A DNA stretch of 64,000 nt, from contig CM060732.1 in NCBI GenBank assembly GCA_030704615.1, positions 72,955,053-73,019,052 on the forward strand, read 5' to 3'. Positions 46,191-57,509 of the stretch are shown here, one piece after another. The notes beneath the pieces were generated by a model, which worked only from the letters and a program-made list of their open reading frames with translations, was not told the origin of the DNA and did no database searches. The DNA comes from Takakia lepidozioides (lineage: Eukaryota > Streptophyta > Takakiopsida > Takakiales > Takakiaceae). Position 1 is the stretch's first letter, and the number at the start of each line of letters is the position of its first letter. Both the position numbers and the translations under genes were made by a program.

Positions 46191-46217
46191 TGGGCCTGGG
46201 TTTGGGTGAATGTCGCC
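46191..46217 (-). other. 2A-like motif, copy 1
   Basis: LILLRCGDIHPNPGP. 2A peptides with the consensus D(V/I)ExNPGP make the ribosome skip a bond, and such motifs occur at the head of several LINE ORFs. Here His replaces Glu, so activity is uncertain. Confidence 0.6.
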
Positions 46218-46492
46218 GCAACGGAGTAGTATGAGTGTTTCACAGGCAAGTTTATAAGATATAAAGTGGGATGGTGGGTGGTGGGCGGAGTGTTTGGAGG
46301 TGAGAGGTTTCTGGTGATATCTCCCATGTGGGCAGTGGGTTATATGTTGGGTTTTGATGGAATGGGGGGTGGGGAAGTGATTAGATAGATGTTGGTACGG
46401 GTGTGTGAGGGAGAGGGTGTTACTTTGGAAATATAGTGCATATCTGTCTTGTGGGTCCATTGGTAATGGACAGATGATGTCATCAATAGAAG

Positions 46493-46519
46493 TGGGTCCT
46501 GGGTTGGGTGGATGTCACC
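46493..46519 (-). other. 2A-like motif, copy 2 (frameshifted)
   Basis: The same LILLRCGDIHP is followed by TQDP because one A of the CACCCAAACCC run is missing. It lies 302 bases from copy 1 and is part of a tandem duplication of about 300 bases (46140-46440 against 46441-46740). Confidence 0.65.
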
Positions 46520-46857
46520 ACATCTTAGGAGTATGAGTTCGATACATGTGTATGTGTATGCGGTGTTGGGACAGGGGGGTGATGGTAATAATGTCTGGAT
46601 TTTAGGGGGTTTTGACATCGGGTGACGTGTGTGTGAATAGCGAGTGCAAGGGGTTCAGAGTGGGTTCGGTAGGGTATTTTGGGATGGTGAGGGAAAAAGA
46701 GGTGTGGATGGAATGCATGGATTGGAATATTGGGGTTTGTAGAAGTGGAACTAGTGGACAAGAAGTGTACGGGGCGGATGGTCACGACTCTTCTTTAGCA
46801 TAAAAAGAAGCCAAGGGCGAGGGACCAGCGCGTGCCAAGCTCCCAGGAGGTAGTGGC

Positions 46858-47454
46858 TCAAGGATCCTTGCGTTGATGGGCTGCTTGGGCGTACTTCAGT
46901 GGCATTCGCACCCGCATAGGACACCAGTTGGTGTTGGTATTGGTCGCAGACACCGTGGAAGGAGATTTGGTCATTGTAGATCGCTCCAAAAGCATCAAAA
47001 TAAAGCTTAAAAAAAACACGGTGAGACTATAGTAGAGAGCATTGATAGAGCAAGGGAAGGAGCGAGGAGAAGTCCTCGCAACAGTAGAAAAGGCAGAAGT
47101 GGGGGCCATGGCTGCGGCCATGTCTAACTCTTGCGCACACTCGAAATCATGGGCGACGCTCCAGTGATTAATATAGTCCTGGTATGAGATAGCTAGTATG
47201 CCTGTCTGCTGCGTTGCTCTTGAGGGGGGTAGAAACCGACGCTCCGGTGGGAAGCTCGAGTTGGAGTAGGAGACATCACAAAGCACACCGTGATAAGTGT
47301 AGGTTGGTGAAACTCGCATTAAAAGAACCATGGTATAGCTTAAAAGAAGCGCAGTGAAGGAAAGGTGCGAGGTGTAGCTAAAGCAGGAGGAGAGGCGACA
47401 GAACCACCTCGTGAGAACACCAAGTTCGGTATTAAAATCCATGGCGGCGGCCAT
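46858..47454 (-). CDS. hypothetical ORF with internal duplication and two membrane-like segments
   Basis: 198 codons starting MAAAMDFNTELG. LSFTALLLSYTMVLLM and LYYSLTVFFLSFILML are hydrophobic and spaced by about 100 residues. The DNA around them is a diverged tandem pair (both units start near ATGGC(C/G)GC.GCCATGG and run to CTTTTA.). I recognise no family. It lies upstream of the LINE and may be its 5' part or chance. Confidence 0.35.
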   Translation of the reverse strand: MAAAMDFNTELGVLTRWFCRLSSCFSYTSHLSFTALLLSYTMVLLMRVSPTYTYHGVLCDVSYSNSSFPPERRFLPPSRATQQTGILAISYQDYINHWSVAHDFECAQELDMAAAMAPTSAFSTVARTSPRSFPCSINALYYSLTVFFLSFILMLLERSTMTKSPSTVSATNTNTNWCPMRVRMPLKYAQAAHQRKDP

Positions 47455-48135
47455 GGCTAAAAGTAGAGAACTAGGTAAAGCAGCGGTACAGATAAACTAG
47501 AAGCTGAAAAAGACAAGGATATTGACAGTTTGACGGAACCCTGTAGAGATAGTCATGGATGAGGGTATAGCTAAGAAGCAGCAAAGATTACTGAGGGAGG
47601 GCGGAGCGGCGCTCCGCCCCCACGACCACGCCGCACCGCTATCTATTCGGCCATGAAACCATACCACATAGGACAAAATAGTTTTGTGTTACTATTAAAT
47701 TGCCCTTATATTTGTACTAACTGTGACATTTACATTGGTCTTTAGAACCAGCTTGTGGAGGTGTTTATGGATGAACGTGAATGCTTATGAAATAGCGTAA
47801 TACATGAGTTGCATAGACATATTTCTTGCAAATGACACCCACCCAACTTGGCAGACACATACAAACACCGGACATGACGGCTGAAGGGATTTATATATAG
47901 TTTCCAAGGCCCGCGAATTTTCGGTAGCCACGTCGTAATGACGGTGGCTCCCTCGTCCCATCTCCGCACCTCCAGAGGCTCCACACGCCTAGCTACACAT
48001 GTGGGGCCCGCCCCCTCTATGTCCTCATCTAGCTCGCCAAAACTCGCTCGCCACTGCCCTAAACTTTGGCTTTCGCCTTTGCCTTTCCCTGCCCGGACCT
48101 TGCACGCCTTGTGCCCTTATTTCCCCATTATGCAA

Positions 48136-49170
48136 TTTGGGCAATGATAGGCACAACCTTCCGGAGGGTACTCTAACATTATTTGGATTAAGCAATTTTA
48201 AACTTGACATGAACAACCTTCTGCAAGGTATTCATCATTCATGACCTAATGGTAGGGATTGCACATCGGCATAGCTCAGCTGGTAAGTGCACAATGTGTC
48301 GCCTTGGTGGTTTGGGGTTCAAACCCGCTGCCGTGCCCCGTGTGTGGGATTGTTCTTGACGGTATGTCTGGGCGTTGATCGACCAATAGGCCTCATGGCC
48401 CATAAATGAAAGGGGGTTAATTTTCCCCCCTCCTCAAGGGCCTGAATTGTGGACAGTCGCTCCCAAGTTTCCTTTAAAAAATAAAATAAAATGGTAGGAA
48501 CAACCGTCCGTAAGGTATTACACATATTTGGTTGGAATTTTATGCAAGTTAAAAAATGACACACAACAATCTTCTGGAGGGTATACCGATATGTTTGCAA
48601 TGAACAATTTTAAAATTGACTTAAACAACCTTCCTACAGGTATCCATTGCGCACGACCTATGTAAAAACAACCTTCCGTAAGGTATTAAACATATTTGTT
48701 TGGAATTTTATGCAAGTTAAAAAATGACACACAACAATCTTCCAGAGGGTAACCGGCATGAGCAATTTTAAAATTGACTTGAACAACCTTCCGGCAGGTA
48801 TCCGTTGCGCATGACCTAATGGTAGAAACAACCTTCCGTAAGGTATTACATATTTGTTTGGAATTTTATGCAAGTTAAAAAACAACGATCTTCTAGAGGT
48901 ACACCAATATGTTTGGATTGAGCAATCTTAAAATTGACATGAACAACCTTCCGACAAGTATCCATTGCGCATGACCTAATGGCAGAAACAACCTTTTGTA
49001 AGGTAAACATAAATTTAGATTCTACTCAATTGAAAAATTGACAAGCACAACCTTCCGAGGTATAATAACATTGAGGAATTTTCAAAACTAGGAACAGCCT
49101 TTCGGCAGATCGATCAAACAAAGACTCAATGATAAAAAACAACCTTATGTAAGGTAAAACTATTTATTTG
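48136..49170 (+). repeat. tandem repeat inside the TIR element
   Basis: The phrase AACAACCTTCCG(T/G)AAGGTA recurs many times, alternating with TTTGGAATTTTATGCAAGTTAAAAAATGACA and CATGACCTAATGGTAG; the compound unit is about 170-180 bases. CCTTCCG..AGG is a short palindrome. Confidence 0.85.
48257..48489 (+). mobile_element. tRNA-derived SINE with target site duplication
   Basis: Box A TAGCTCAGCTGG (48272-48283) and box B GGTTCAAACCC (48316-48326) form an internal RNA polymerase III promoter. A tRNA-unrelated body follows, then an A-rich tail (AAAAATAAAATAAA). AATGGTAGG at 48248-48256 and 48490-48498 is a perfect 9-bp duplication. It sits inside the tandem repeat and would depend on LINE enzymes for movement. 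Confidence 0.9.
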
Positions 49171-49557
49171 GATTATATGCAATCTGAAAATGAGCCTGGT
49201 TCCTATGAAAGAGATTATTTTTCTCCTCTCACTACAATGAAGGGGCATGATTAAGTTGGCCGCTCTTTGGTGTTTCTGTTTTTAATATATTTTCTTAAAA
49301 TATGAGAAATGTAATTTTTTGGGGACATACATATTTTTTGGGGAGATAGGGGTAGGGCAGGGAAAGGGAAAGGCGGGCGCATGAGTGTTTAGGGGAGTGG
49401 CGAGCCAGTTTTGGCTAGCTAAACCAAACCGCCGGCATGGAGTCACCGGCCCCAATGTGTGGCGAGGCATGTAGAGCCTTGGGAGGTGCGCGGATTGGGG
49501 ACCACGGAGCTAGCGTCATTACTATGTGGCTACCGAAAATTTGCGGGCGTTTGGAAG

Positions 49558-51030
49558 TTGCTACAGTGATGCAAACTGAAGGTGAAAGCAATATGTGGAG
49601 GGCCACGATAGGTCAAAACAAACCAAAAAAGATGACGTATTTTTTGAACATACATCAAATAGAGTCTACCCTCCTTTATTGTTACGCCTTGGGAGTAAGA
49701 AAAAAATAACAATAATAGAGTATAACATATTACCAATGAAATGACTATATGCAGGCCATCAAGGAGTTGAAGGATAATTCGGTCCCAACTATCACATAAG
49801 ACAACTGTTATCATATTATAGATATAGACAACCAAAGCTTTCACGCTCATATACTTCCGCATGAAATGGCTACTGTAGTGGGCATGGAGGTATTAAGCCC
49901 AATGTTTATCCATGTAACAATAAACCAGGGATGATTTCAAAAATACAACATTTACATTATCACGTACTTTGCATTTTCAAGCTGGAAGGACTCTGAACTT
50001 TTTGAAATAGTGACACTTCTTCCTCTTCAATCTCACAGCAAAATCAAGACCCGAAGCTCCTTTCAAGTTTAAAAGACAACTGCATTTCGAAAATTAGCCA
50101 TCTTATTATAAAAGCAATTTTTACAAGTACAGTAGCAAAGACAATTGTGGTTCCTAAATTTCTCAAGAACGATGACTTTGTAAGATTCCATGTTGTCGAA
50201 CCTCTACATACTGAGAGAAAAAAACGTAACTACAATGCATTATACAGATAGACACCCATCCCTATATTAGTTCAAAAACTTAATGGTCACAGTGGTTCCA
50301 CATTATTTATTTCTTAATGGAATGTCAATGGAAATATTTATGTTTTAACCTCTTTAGGCGGCCTGCAACGTACTTACCTAACAAAGAGGTGGACATACCG
50401 TATATCAAGGTCACTTTACAAAGGAGGGAGTACCATTTTTGTAACGTTTAACATATAACATCCCTACTGCAGCATAGTGTAAAATTTTAGGGAGTAAAGA
50501 AAAGGTAACAATTACACCCCTTATAACACATAAAGAGGGCACATTTAGCCAGGGTCGACTGTAGAGCCACATTGACACCTGACACATTTCAATGACTCCA
50601 ATTCATTAAAAACTTCTCATACTTGAAGTCACAGACCTGCATTGTACACGAATGTGGATACAACAACAAAACAACTTTCATCCGGCAGGACGGTTCTCTC
50701 TAAACATGGATCTCTAGGTATGTCCTGCGCCAACTGCTGTGCATGCTTTATGGCCCCTCAGGGGTTTAATTTTTCCCCATTCAAATGAAGTTCAGGGCTT
50801 CATCCCTTTACCAAAAAAAAAAAAAAACCTGTCTAAAGTCACCACAACATGTAATCAAATTCTGGCCATTGTTGCCAGACCAAAATAACATCAATAATGG
50901 GCCCCTGGCATGGCCATCAACAAGGGTGGTCATTTAATGAACCATTTAATCACTCTTTGAGTCCAACAATGTAGAGTAATTAAACATAATTATTGAGGAA
51001 TATGTTAAGATTTGTGGTGTGACATATTTA
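49558..51030. other. no gene seen; SINE-like tail
   Basis: AT-rich noncoding DNA. At about 50735-50836 a stretch GGCCCCTCAGGGGTTTAATTTT followed by CTTTACC and a 15-base A run resembles the 3' end of the SINE family, without box A or B. Confidence 0.4.
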
Positions 51031-51034
51031 TTTA

Positions 51035-51228
51035 CTTATTTTCTATTTAAGGAAAACCTGAGATAGCTCACAATTCAGGCCCTTTTAACCCCCTTTCATA
51101 TAAGCCATGAAGCATGCAGGGAGGCCATCCCCAGACCAACCGTGCATGGAACCAAACCACAGAGGACAAGGTAGCAGGATTTAAGCCCCAAACCACTTGG
51201 CTGATCCACAATGCGCACTATCCAACGG
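51035..51228 (-). mobile_element. second copy of the tRNA-derived SINE, abutting ERV1
   Basis: The minus strand reads AGTGCGCATTGTGG, TGGTTTGGGGCTTAAATCC (decayed box B), CATGGCTTATATGAAAGGGG and GGGCCTGAATTGTGAGC, parallel to 48285-48470. Its 5' end meets the ERV1 stop codon within a few bases, so it probably forms the ERV1 3' untranslated region. Confidence 0.8.
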
Positions 51229-51230
51229 AG

Positions 51231-52544
51231 TTATTTGTGGTACAACCGTCCTTCAAGATCACACACTCCCTCGTTGCAATCTAGTGCTCCCCATCTTGCA
51301 TCCACATGCTGGCAAGGAAATTGGGGCTTCCCCAGACTGTTTGAAAACAACACATCCAATTGCACCAGCTTTTTAATGTGTGTGAGAGAGGTACAAGACG
51401 TAAACAGTTCGTGCTGACTAGAACAGCCATGCAACATGAAGGTTTTCAAGAACAGTGCAAGCATTGTTCTACATGAGAGATGGAGATACTTGCACAACAG
51501 ACATGTCACAGGAAGATCGAGCATATCAATGGTCTTACCTTCTGTTCACAACATTGTGCACTTGGCACATCCATTGAGCCAGTTCAAACCCTGACCCTGC
51601 CTTCACTGGATGTGATCTGTCCACAACAATTCCCAGAAGTACAAGATTTTAGTAGAATAGCCTGTACATGAACCATGTAATTGAGTAGGACTTTTCAGGT
51701 TCTGGAGACTCTGATTCGACCACGCCAACCACAGGGCCTACCCCATCAGCATTGCACGAAGAATGAAGCAGCAGAGACACACTCCCAAGCCAAGAAACCC
51801 CAATGACTTTTTACAATAGCAACATTATGTAAGGGCAGTGCAAATAGTATCTTGGCAATACAAATGTGACATTAAGGGGGAGGTAATTACAACACGTGTG
51901 TGCTATTAAGTTCAAGTGCAACAATGGAATCTCCTCCCCCTTCTCGTTACACCCGAAAGCCACCACTTTCCAAGAGACAAACGCAGAAGGAAGGGGTATA
52001 GACACGTATGACATGTGTGCGGAACTTACTTAAGAACATCCTTCAAATGATCAGCACACTGTTTGCAGGGATAGAGTCTTGTAAGTATTGCCATCTGCCA
52101 TCACATTCATGAGAACCCTTGAGAACTCAGGAGAAGCTGTGGTATACAACAACAGGTTAACCTTGACAGTTTCTGAAGCCCTGCGGCTCCACATGTTACT
52201 TCAGAAAGCATGTAATTCAAAGATAAACATACACAGCACCATTATAGCTGACCCTAACCTGGACCATGTGAAAAAGGAAAGAGGCAGTGCAAGAGCACCA
52301 ATTCTTTGACATCACGTTGCTGGTGCTTGGTGGGCTTGTCAGGAAACTGCAGTGGACCCACCCAGTTATCAGCTGCTGTCTACCAGCGCAAAACCCAACA
52401 TGAATCCAAATGCCATTCATGACACAAGAATACAGGTTAGTAATCTTTCTAAGCTACAAGGCATACCTGGGCTGCAAGTGTGTGAAGGAAGATCCACGTG
52501 GCACGACCCAAATCCTCCTTTGATACTGCTCCCCCTGAATGCAC
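51231..52544 (-). CDS. ERV1: FAD-linked sulfhydryl oxidase ERV1/ALR (five exons; N-terminus not found)
   Basis: Exons on the minus strand: 52544-52467, 52346-52299, 52094-52030, 51616-51539 and 51336-51231, with AG/GT edges and matching phases. Together they read through SKEDLGRATWIFLHTLAAQ, FPDKPTKHQQRDVKEL, the redox motif LYPCKQCADH, the FAD-binding QWMCQVHNVVNRSLGKP and FPCQHVDARWGALDC, then CNEGVC. The enzyme makes disulfides and passes electrons to cytochrome c in the mitochondrial intermembrane space. The CX4C near the C-terminus is the plant type. The catalytic domain is complete. The first exon was not found; an L1-like LINE begins about 0.4 kb upstream. Donor TTG|GTGCTC of exon 2 is weak. 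Confidence 0.93.
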
Positions 52545-52923
52545 CTGCCAAAGGCACCAATGCTTGCAACCTCTGCCAAAGGTAGACATGTGGTTTCCGA
52601 CTCAAGGAACAATGAAGAATAAATGGATGGTTCAACCTTCCTTCACCAAACACATTTGCAGCTCCATGTGCTATGGTGGCAATCAAACAGTTTGCCAATT
52701 CTAGACAAAGCACATGAAAAGCAAATAACTAAACACCAGAGTAAGAGAGAATGTACTCATAAGACGTTGTTTGCTGTAGCCTTGTGGCCATTGACCCCGC
52801 GCCCAGTTTAAGCGGAACACAAAGGGACAGAACCTACCTTTGTCAGGGGCTGACGTCGGTAGTAGGACTTACCCTGGAATAAAAAATCGATCCGAGTTTT
52901 CCAAATATCCTCTAGAAATCCCT
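52545..52923. other. ERV1 upstream stretch
   Basis: No clear start exon for ERV1 is visible. The minus-strand ATGGCCACAAGGCTACAG at about 52790 opens 21 codons and then stops; it is unsupported. Confidence 0.35.
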
Positions 52924-55900
52924 TCACACAAGCATCAATCTGCTGTGCGTGGTGTTTGCCCAATAACTAGGCCCCAAAAGGGCCTGGGCTTTTGGCTCAG
53001 CCTCGAGACTTTCAAAGTTGGTAGACAGAGGTACAGGCACAATTCCCTTGATAGATTTGGGGAGAGCGTCTCTCTGGTGAGAGAACCCCGGACAGTGAAT
53101 AAGAAAATGAAAATTGTCTTCAGGTTGCCCACACAACGGGCAATGGCACTCTCCCTTTCCTCTCTGCTTCTGTTTGCTGTTCAAAAGCAGGCTTCCCGCC
53201 CTGTGTTTGAATTTCAGTCTAGTGCCAAGAGTGGGTAGACCCTTGAGGTCATCCATGACCTCCTCCCCCATGTCACAGACTGGAAACAAGTTCCGGGAAG
53301 TTTTTGCCTAACTTCATTTTCATCAGACAATTTCCTGGCAACAGACATGGCTTTGGACACTACAGCCTAAGTCAGATTTATCCAGCAGGGTCAAGACTTG
53401 CGGATTAAGACTCAGACCCTTGAGAATCTCTTCTACACTCTTCTGCCAGGACTTAGCCTGTTTGACAGGGCAATCCTGTTTCCAAGATATAGAGTCGATT
53501 AACGTAGGATATCTGATGTTGGACATATGTTGCAGCTGACCCCACCATCTGACCTTGAATTCATCTTGTCAGGAGCTTAAGGAAGGGATACCAAACTCAC
53601 ACCGAACAGTCAGATTGGCTGCTTTGGAGCATGCTGACATGCACTCCTTAAGCACCCCCACTTGAATGGATTCTAGAGACATAGCCTGGTTGGAGTTATC
53701 AACCCATATTGCAGATGCATACTCCAAGGCAGGTCTAATAACGCGACAAAGCATGGTTTTCTTGACCTCAGAGTTGATCCCTCTGCAGTGGAAAAATCTA
53801 GTGAGACCCAGCGCTTTGCGCTTGCCAGCTTGAACAACTTTCTGAATATGTGCATCCCAATTACAGTTGGAGGAAAACTCAACGCCCAGGTATGTGTAGG
53901 AAGGGAGGACCGGAATCTCTTGGCTACCCCACTGCCACTTGAGATCACTTCCTCTCTCTCCTTGGTCGTTGAATGCCACCACTGCACATTTTACTGACGT
54001 TAGCCTCTAGCCCCCAAAGGTCAAAGTATCTCTTCGCGCAGTCAATCAACTCCTGGAGGTCGGAAGGAGTCTCCCCTATGCCTGTGAAGTCATCCGCAAA
54101 CATAAGGGCTGGTATGGTGGCATCACCCACCCTTAACCCAAATCCCTCACTTTCCACATCCTCGAGGAGTTGATTGATGAAAGCATTGAAGAGCAGAGCG
54201 GAGAGGGTACATCCTTGAGCTACAGCTTGGTCTATGTCAAAGAAGTTAGACTTCTGTCCATTAACAGTGACACAACTTTTGGTGCGAGCATACAAGTTAT
54301 GGACAACTCTCCACATCATTCCCTTGATCCCACATGACCAGAGTCGGAGCCATAGACTGTCTCTCCACACTGTGTGATAAGCCTTTTTGACATCCAAGAA
54401 AAAAACAAAAGTGGGTTTCCCTTCTTTTTTCCTTCACTGGATAATCTGGCTTAGAGTGAAGATATGATCCACACAGCCCCTGTTTCGCCGACAGCCAGCT
54501 TGGCCTTCGTGGAAACAACCTCTAGATTCCAGATCAACCTCGAGACGAGTACTTATAACTCTGCAAAATATCTTGCCAACAGCATTGAGAAGCGTGATGC
54601 CTCAATAGTTCCCCAGTTCTTCTCCGTCACCCTTCTTGTATAGATTAGTGGCCCCCTGTCGCCAGCGAAAGGGGATCATTTCAGTCCTCCAGATAAGGTT
54701 AAAGAGAAGAACTAGGGCATGGGATCGCCACCGTGCTTGATAAGCTTGTGAAATTTTGCCAAGGATACTGTAGTGGGTTTCAAAGGTTTTGACAATGTCA
54801 CCCCTGCAACCTTAGTAGTCCTCAGGGCTTGTACTTGCTGACAGTTTTTCGGCTTGTACGAACGTTGAAGGGCCAACCAGAATCTCTTGTCATTACCACC
54901 ATGGTGGTTTGAGTTTATTTCACTGTATAGCTTGTCCCAGTATAATTTCTTCTGAGACCTTACAAGCTGATTGATATCTCTGCGGATCTGGTAGTACCTA
55001 GCCCACAATTCTTTATTGGTTTTCGAATTGCAGCACTCTTTATAGAGCAGTCGTCTCTCAGCTATCTCAAGTTTAATCTCATTGGTCCACCAATTAACAG
55101 CTCTACCGCAGACAATTAGTTTCCTCCCAATGATCTTGACAGCCACAGAGGAGACGAAACTCTCCCAACAATCCACTGCTCTTTCGACTTCATTTCTTGC
55201 ATTGCCAGAGCGAGACTGAAGGTCTTGGAGCGAGTGGACAAAATGAGGGAGAGCCTCTTGCAAGGCATGGACATACTCGGCCTTGACCTCTTCATTTTGG
55301 AATTTTTCTATGCGCCACTTCCGAATCGAACGTTTCCCAGATCTCTTGGTGTTGGGAAAATACCTTTTGATCTCAGTCCAAACCAGGAAGTGGTCAGAGG
55401 TACCCATATCAGTTCTGGCGATCAACACACTGGCACTCAGGGGAATAAATTTTTGTCCAATATGATAAATCCAAAACGGAACGTTCCCCAGTTCGGGCTT
55501 TCTGCACTTGGCCTCTTTTGACCTATTATTCAAGGTCAAAAGCTGAATTTCTTCCAGACAGTTTCTTAACCGTCTACCATTAGAATTCAGTTCGTCCTCG
55601 CCAAAAGGCCCAATGGTATCATCCTGATGGAGACCTTTCGGGCACTGAAGTCACCCAATAAGACCACCTGACCTTTGGCGAGGAACTTAGCACAGTCCAG
55701 CTTTACGTCTTCGAAGGCTTTGACTGCGTCAGCACTAAGGGTCCCCTCTGTGGGCATGTAAACACAACCCACTAAGAGGTCCTTCCTATTCACGCCGCCC
55801 CTCAGTTTCAGTTTTAGCGAAATACTGTGCTCAAACTGCAAAACCTTGTTGATAATTTCACAATTGTCACACAAGAAATCACGGACAAAGAATCCAACCC

Positions 55901-57200
55901 TTTTGGACCATGTTTGGCAGAGGCTGCCTTAAGAGCGCACACCTTACCTATCCATTCATAATCATTGGCATCTCCAACCAGTTTGTCCGGAGTTTCCCAT
56001 GTCTCTTGCCCAGCACAGATATGAATGTCATTTGCCCGAAGAACTTGTCCCACTTCGAGTTGTTTCCTTTGGTTAGTCCCGAGAAATTGAAAGTGCAGCC
56101 GCAAGCCAGCCCTTTGCATGTGAATTGTTTGTCGTCTACGTAGCCTATGGCTGCTCCCGGACGGCCAACAGTTCTGCAAAGGGGGGACAATTACTAGATT
56201 TTGCTCGTCTTGTGTAAACTTTAGGGATTGGTAAGCCATTCAGAGTACCAAATCCTTCAGTTACACGGCGCTCAGCCTTCCGCACACTTAGGGACTGTTT
56301 GTCTGTCTGACTGCTTGGAATCAACCTCATCCACAGCATCAAACCGGTTAGAAACTTTCAAGTTGAAGTCCCTGCCCTTGGTTGTCTTCCTAGAGCGCCT
56401 CATTGAATCACCAATGTCTAAGACCGCTCTCCAGCCAGTCAAGGGCCGAACTTCTTTGAGATTGAATTGACGTGACACTCTATTAGTCGCATTTTTGGGC
56501 ATTGCAACCTTCAAAGTACCTCTGTTATCAAGTCTCGAGATGGAACCATTAGCCATAAAATCCAAGCCTAAGCTGGAGCATGTAATTTTAAAGGACACAT
56601 CGTCCATCCTGGAATTCACCCCAAAAACTACACATGAAGCCATAGATTTGGCATAACTAACCAATTCGCAGGAATCACCCTGGGGAGTGTTGTTATTGAT
56701 AAGAGGTAATGTATTGGTAGAATTCGCAGAAAAAGAAAGAAAGAGAGAGACAGAGAGGTGATCCATAGCATTTGCTTGGCACACCTATGGCATGACCTAA
56801 AAGCAGTTCACAAGAAAGCATCTACCTGAGTCGAAAGCTGCAGCAATACGTCAGTGTTGTAGGCCGGACCACCTTGCCCGACCACCAGTTCGCTGCCTTT
56901 CCATGCGTTTGGTCGGGTCTGAATCCCAATTAAGGGCTCCTCCTTTGTGTCTCCCACAGGGCCTTGCAGCTTTTCTGAAGCTTTCGAGAACCTGTCATCT
57001 CTAGGGGAAACGATTCCAGCGAAAGGCAATTGCAGTCCTTGCAAAAATTTGAGAAAATCTGGCCTTTTCCCATTGGCTTTGCATGGCGCTCGCAGGATAT
57101 GTACAAAGTTGTCAATGTGCAGGTTGGAACCAAGCCAGTCCACCACCCCAATGGACCACCCCTTGTCCGAACCCTCCCTACCCCCACCTCCCATGGCCAC
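52924..57200 (-). mobile_element. L1-like LINE, degenerate, nearly full length
   Basis: Minus-strand order: an unrecognised 5' part (57200-56272), APE endonuclease in several frames (HICAGQETWE, VVLLGDFSA, DMGTSDHFLVW; 56239-55400), pre-RT (SQKKLYWDKLYSEIN), RT (DVKKAYHTVWRDSLW, AVAQGCTLSALLFN, LMFADDFTG; 54397-53945), a post-RT part (YTYLGVEFSSNCNWD) and a zinc tail (CHCPLCGQPEDNFHFLIHC; 53180-53070). Several frame shifts inactivate it. It lies on the same strand as ERV1, upstream of its known exons. Confidence 0.87.
53945..54397 (-). pseudogene. LINE reverse transcriptase core
   Basis: Contains the Asp of MDVKKAYHTVW and the FADD box in LMFADDFTGIGE, both needed for polymerisation, within 150 codons. 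The start of RT upstream (about 54700-54400) has lost its frame. Confidence 0.85.
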
Positions 57201-57314
57201 AAGAGCGTTACTGCAACATCCCCCACACCTGCACGCCCTACGTCCAAGTAGCTAGCCTAGGCTGTTGACTCTGCACCTGTGACGACCATGACTTGAGGAG
57301 GAATATAAATTATA

Positions 57315-57392
57315 ATCAGTAGACCTAGGGTTCGTTATGTCTATGAAAATCAAATGGGGACAGTAAATGAAACCTTCCGTTAATGAACCATA
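57315..57392 (+). repeat. dispersed repeat, partial copy 2
   Basis: CAGTAGACCTAGGGTTCGTTATGTCTATGAAAATC and onward to GTTAATGAACCATATT matches 27378-27465. The TATA-bearing block is absent here. Confidence 0.78.
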
Positions 57393-57509
57393 TTTACTCC
57401 TCCCAGTTGATGAAACCTGTAAGACTTTATTTACAACATGTACAATGGGTGAACGTGCATATGATGTGAAGTTCCCAAAAAGGGGGGGGGGAGGAACAAG
57501 AAACAAGAG

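Larger units (their letters stand above)
43139..46800 (-). mobile_element. decayed non-LTR retrotransposon with APE endonuclease and 2A-like motifs
   Basis: Minus-strand order: 2A-like motifs (46.5 and 46.2 kb), the start of the endonuclease (ILTWNVGSL, HIILLQETKL, about 45460-45340), its middle and end (HYILAGDFNKD, LLDGFY, CNSDHYPVSV, 45268-44530), a linker (43908-43501) and pre-RT sequence (HPKKAHKAIFNPDLNPP, 43474-43139). RT is absent, so the copy is cut at 43.1 kb. About 0.7 kb of AT-rich DNA (about 43830-44530) interrupts the linker and may be a separate insertion. Confidence 0.75.
47909..49548. mobile_element. non-autonomous TIR element (MULE-like) filled with tandem repeats
   Basis: About 200 bases at each end are inverted copies: GCCCGCGAATTTTCGGTAGC at the left, and its near-complement GCTACCGAAAATTTGCGGGC at the right. 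The flanks GTTTCCAAG (47900-47908) and GTTTGGAAG (49549-49557) look like a 9-bp target duplication with two changes. Long TIRs and a 9-bp TSD fit Mutator-like elements. There is no transposase. Confidence 0.72.

Noticed and set aside
48265-48340. functional tRNA gene
   Set aside because: Boxes A and B are good, but the sequence continues into a SINE body with A-rich tail and target duplication.
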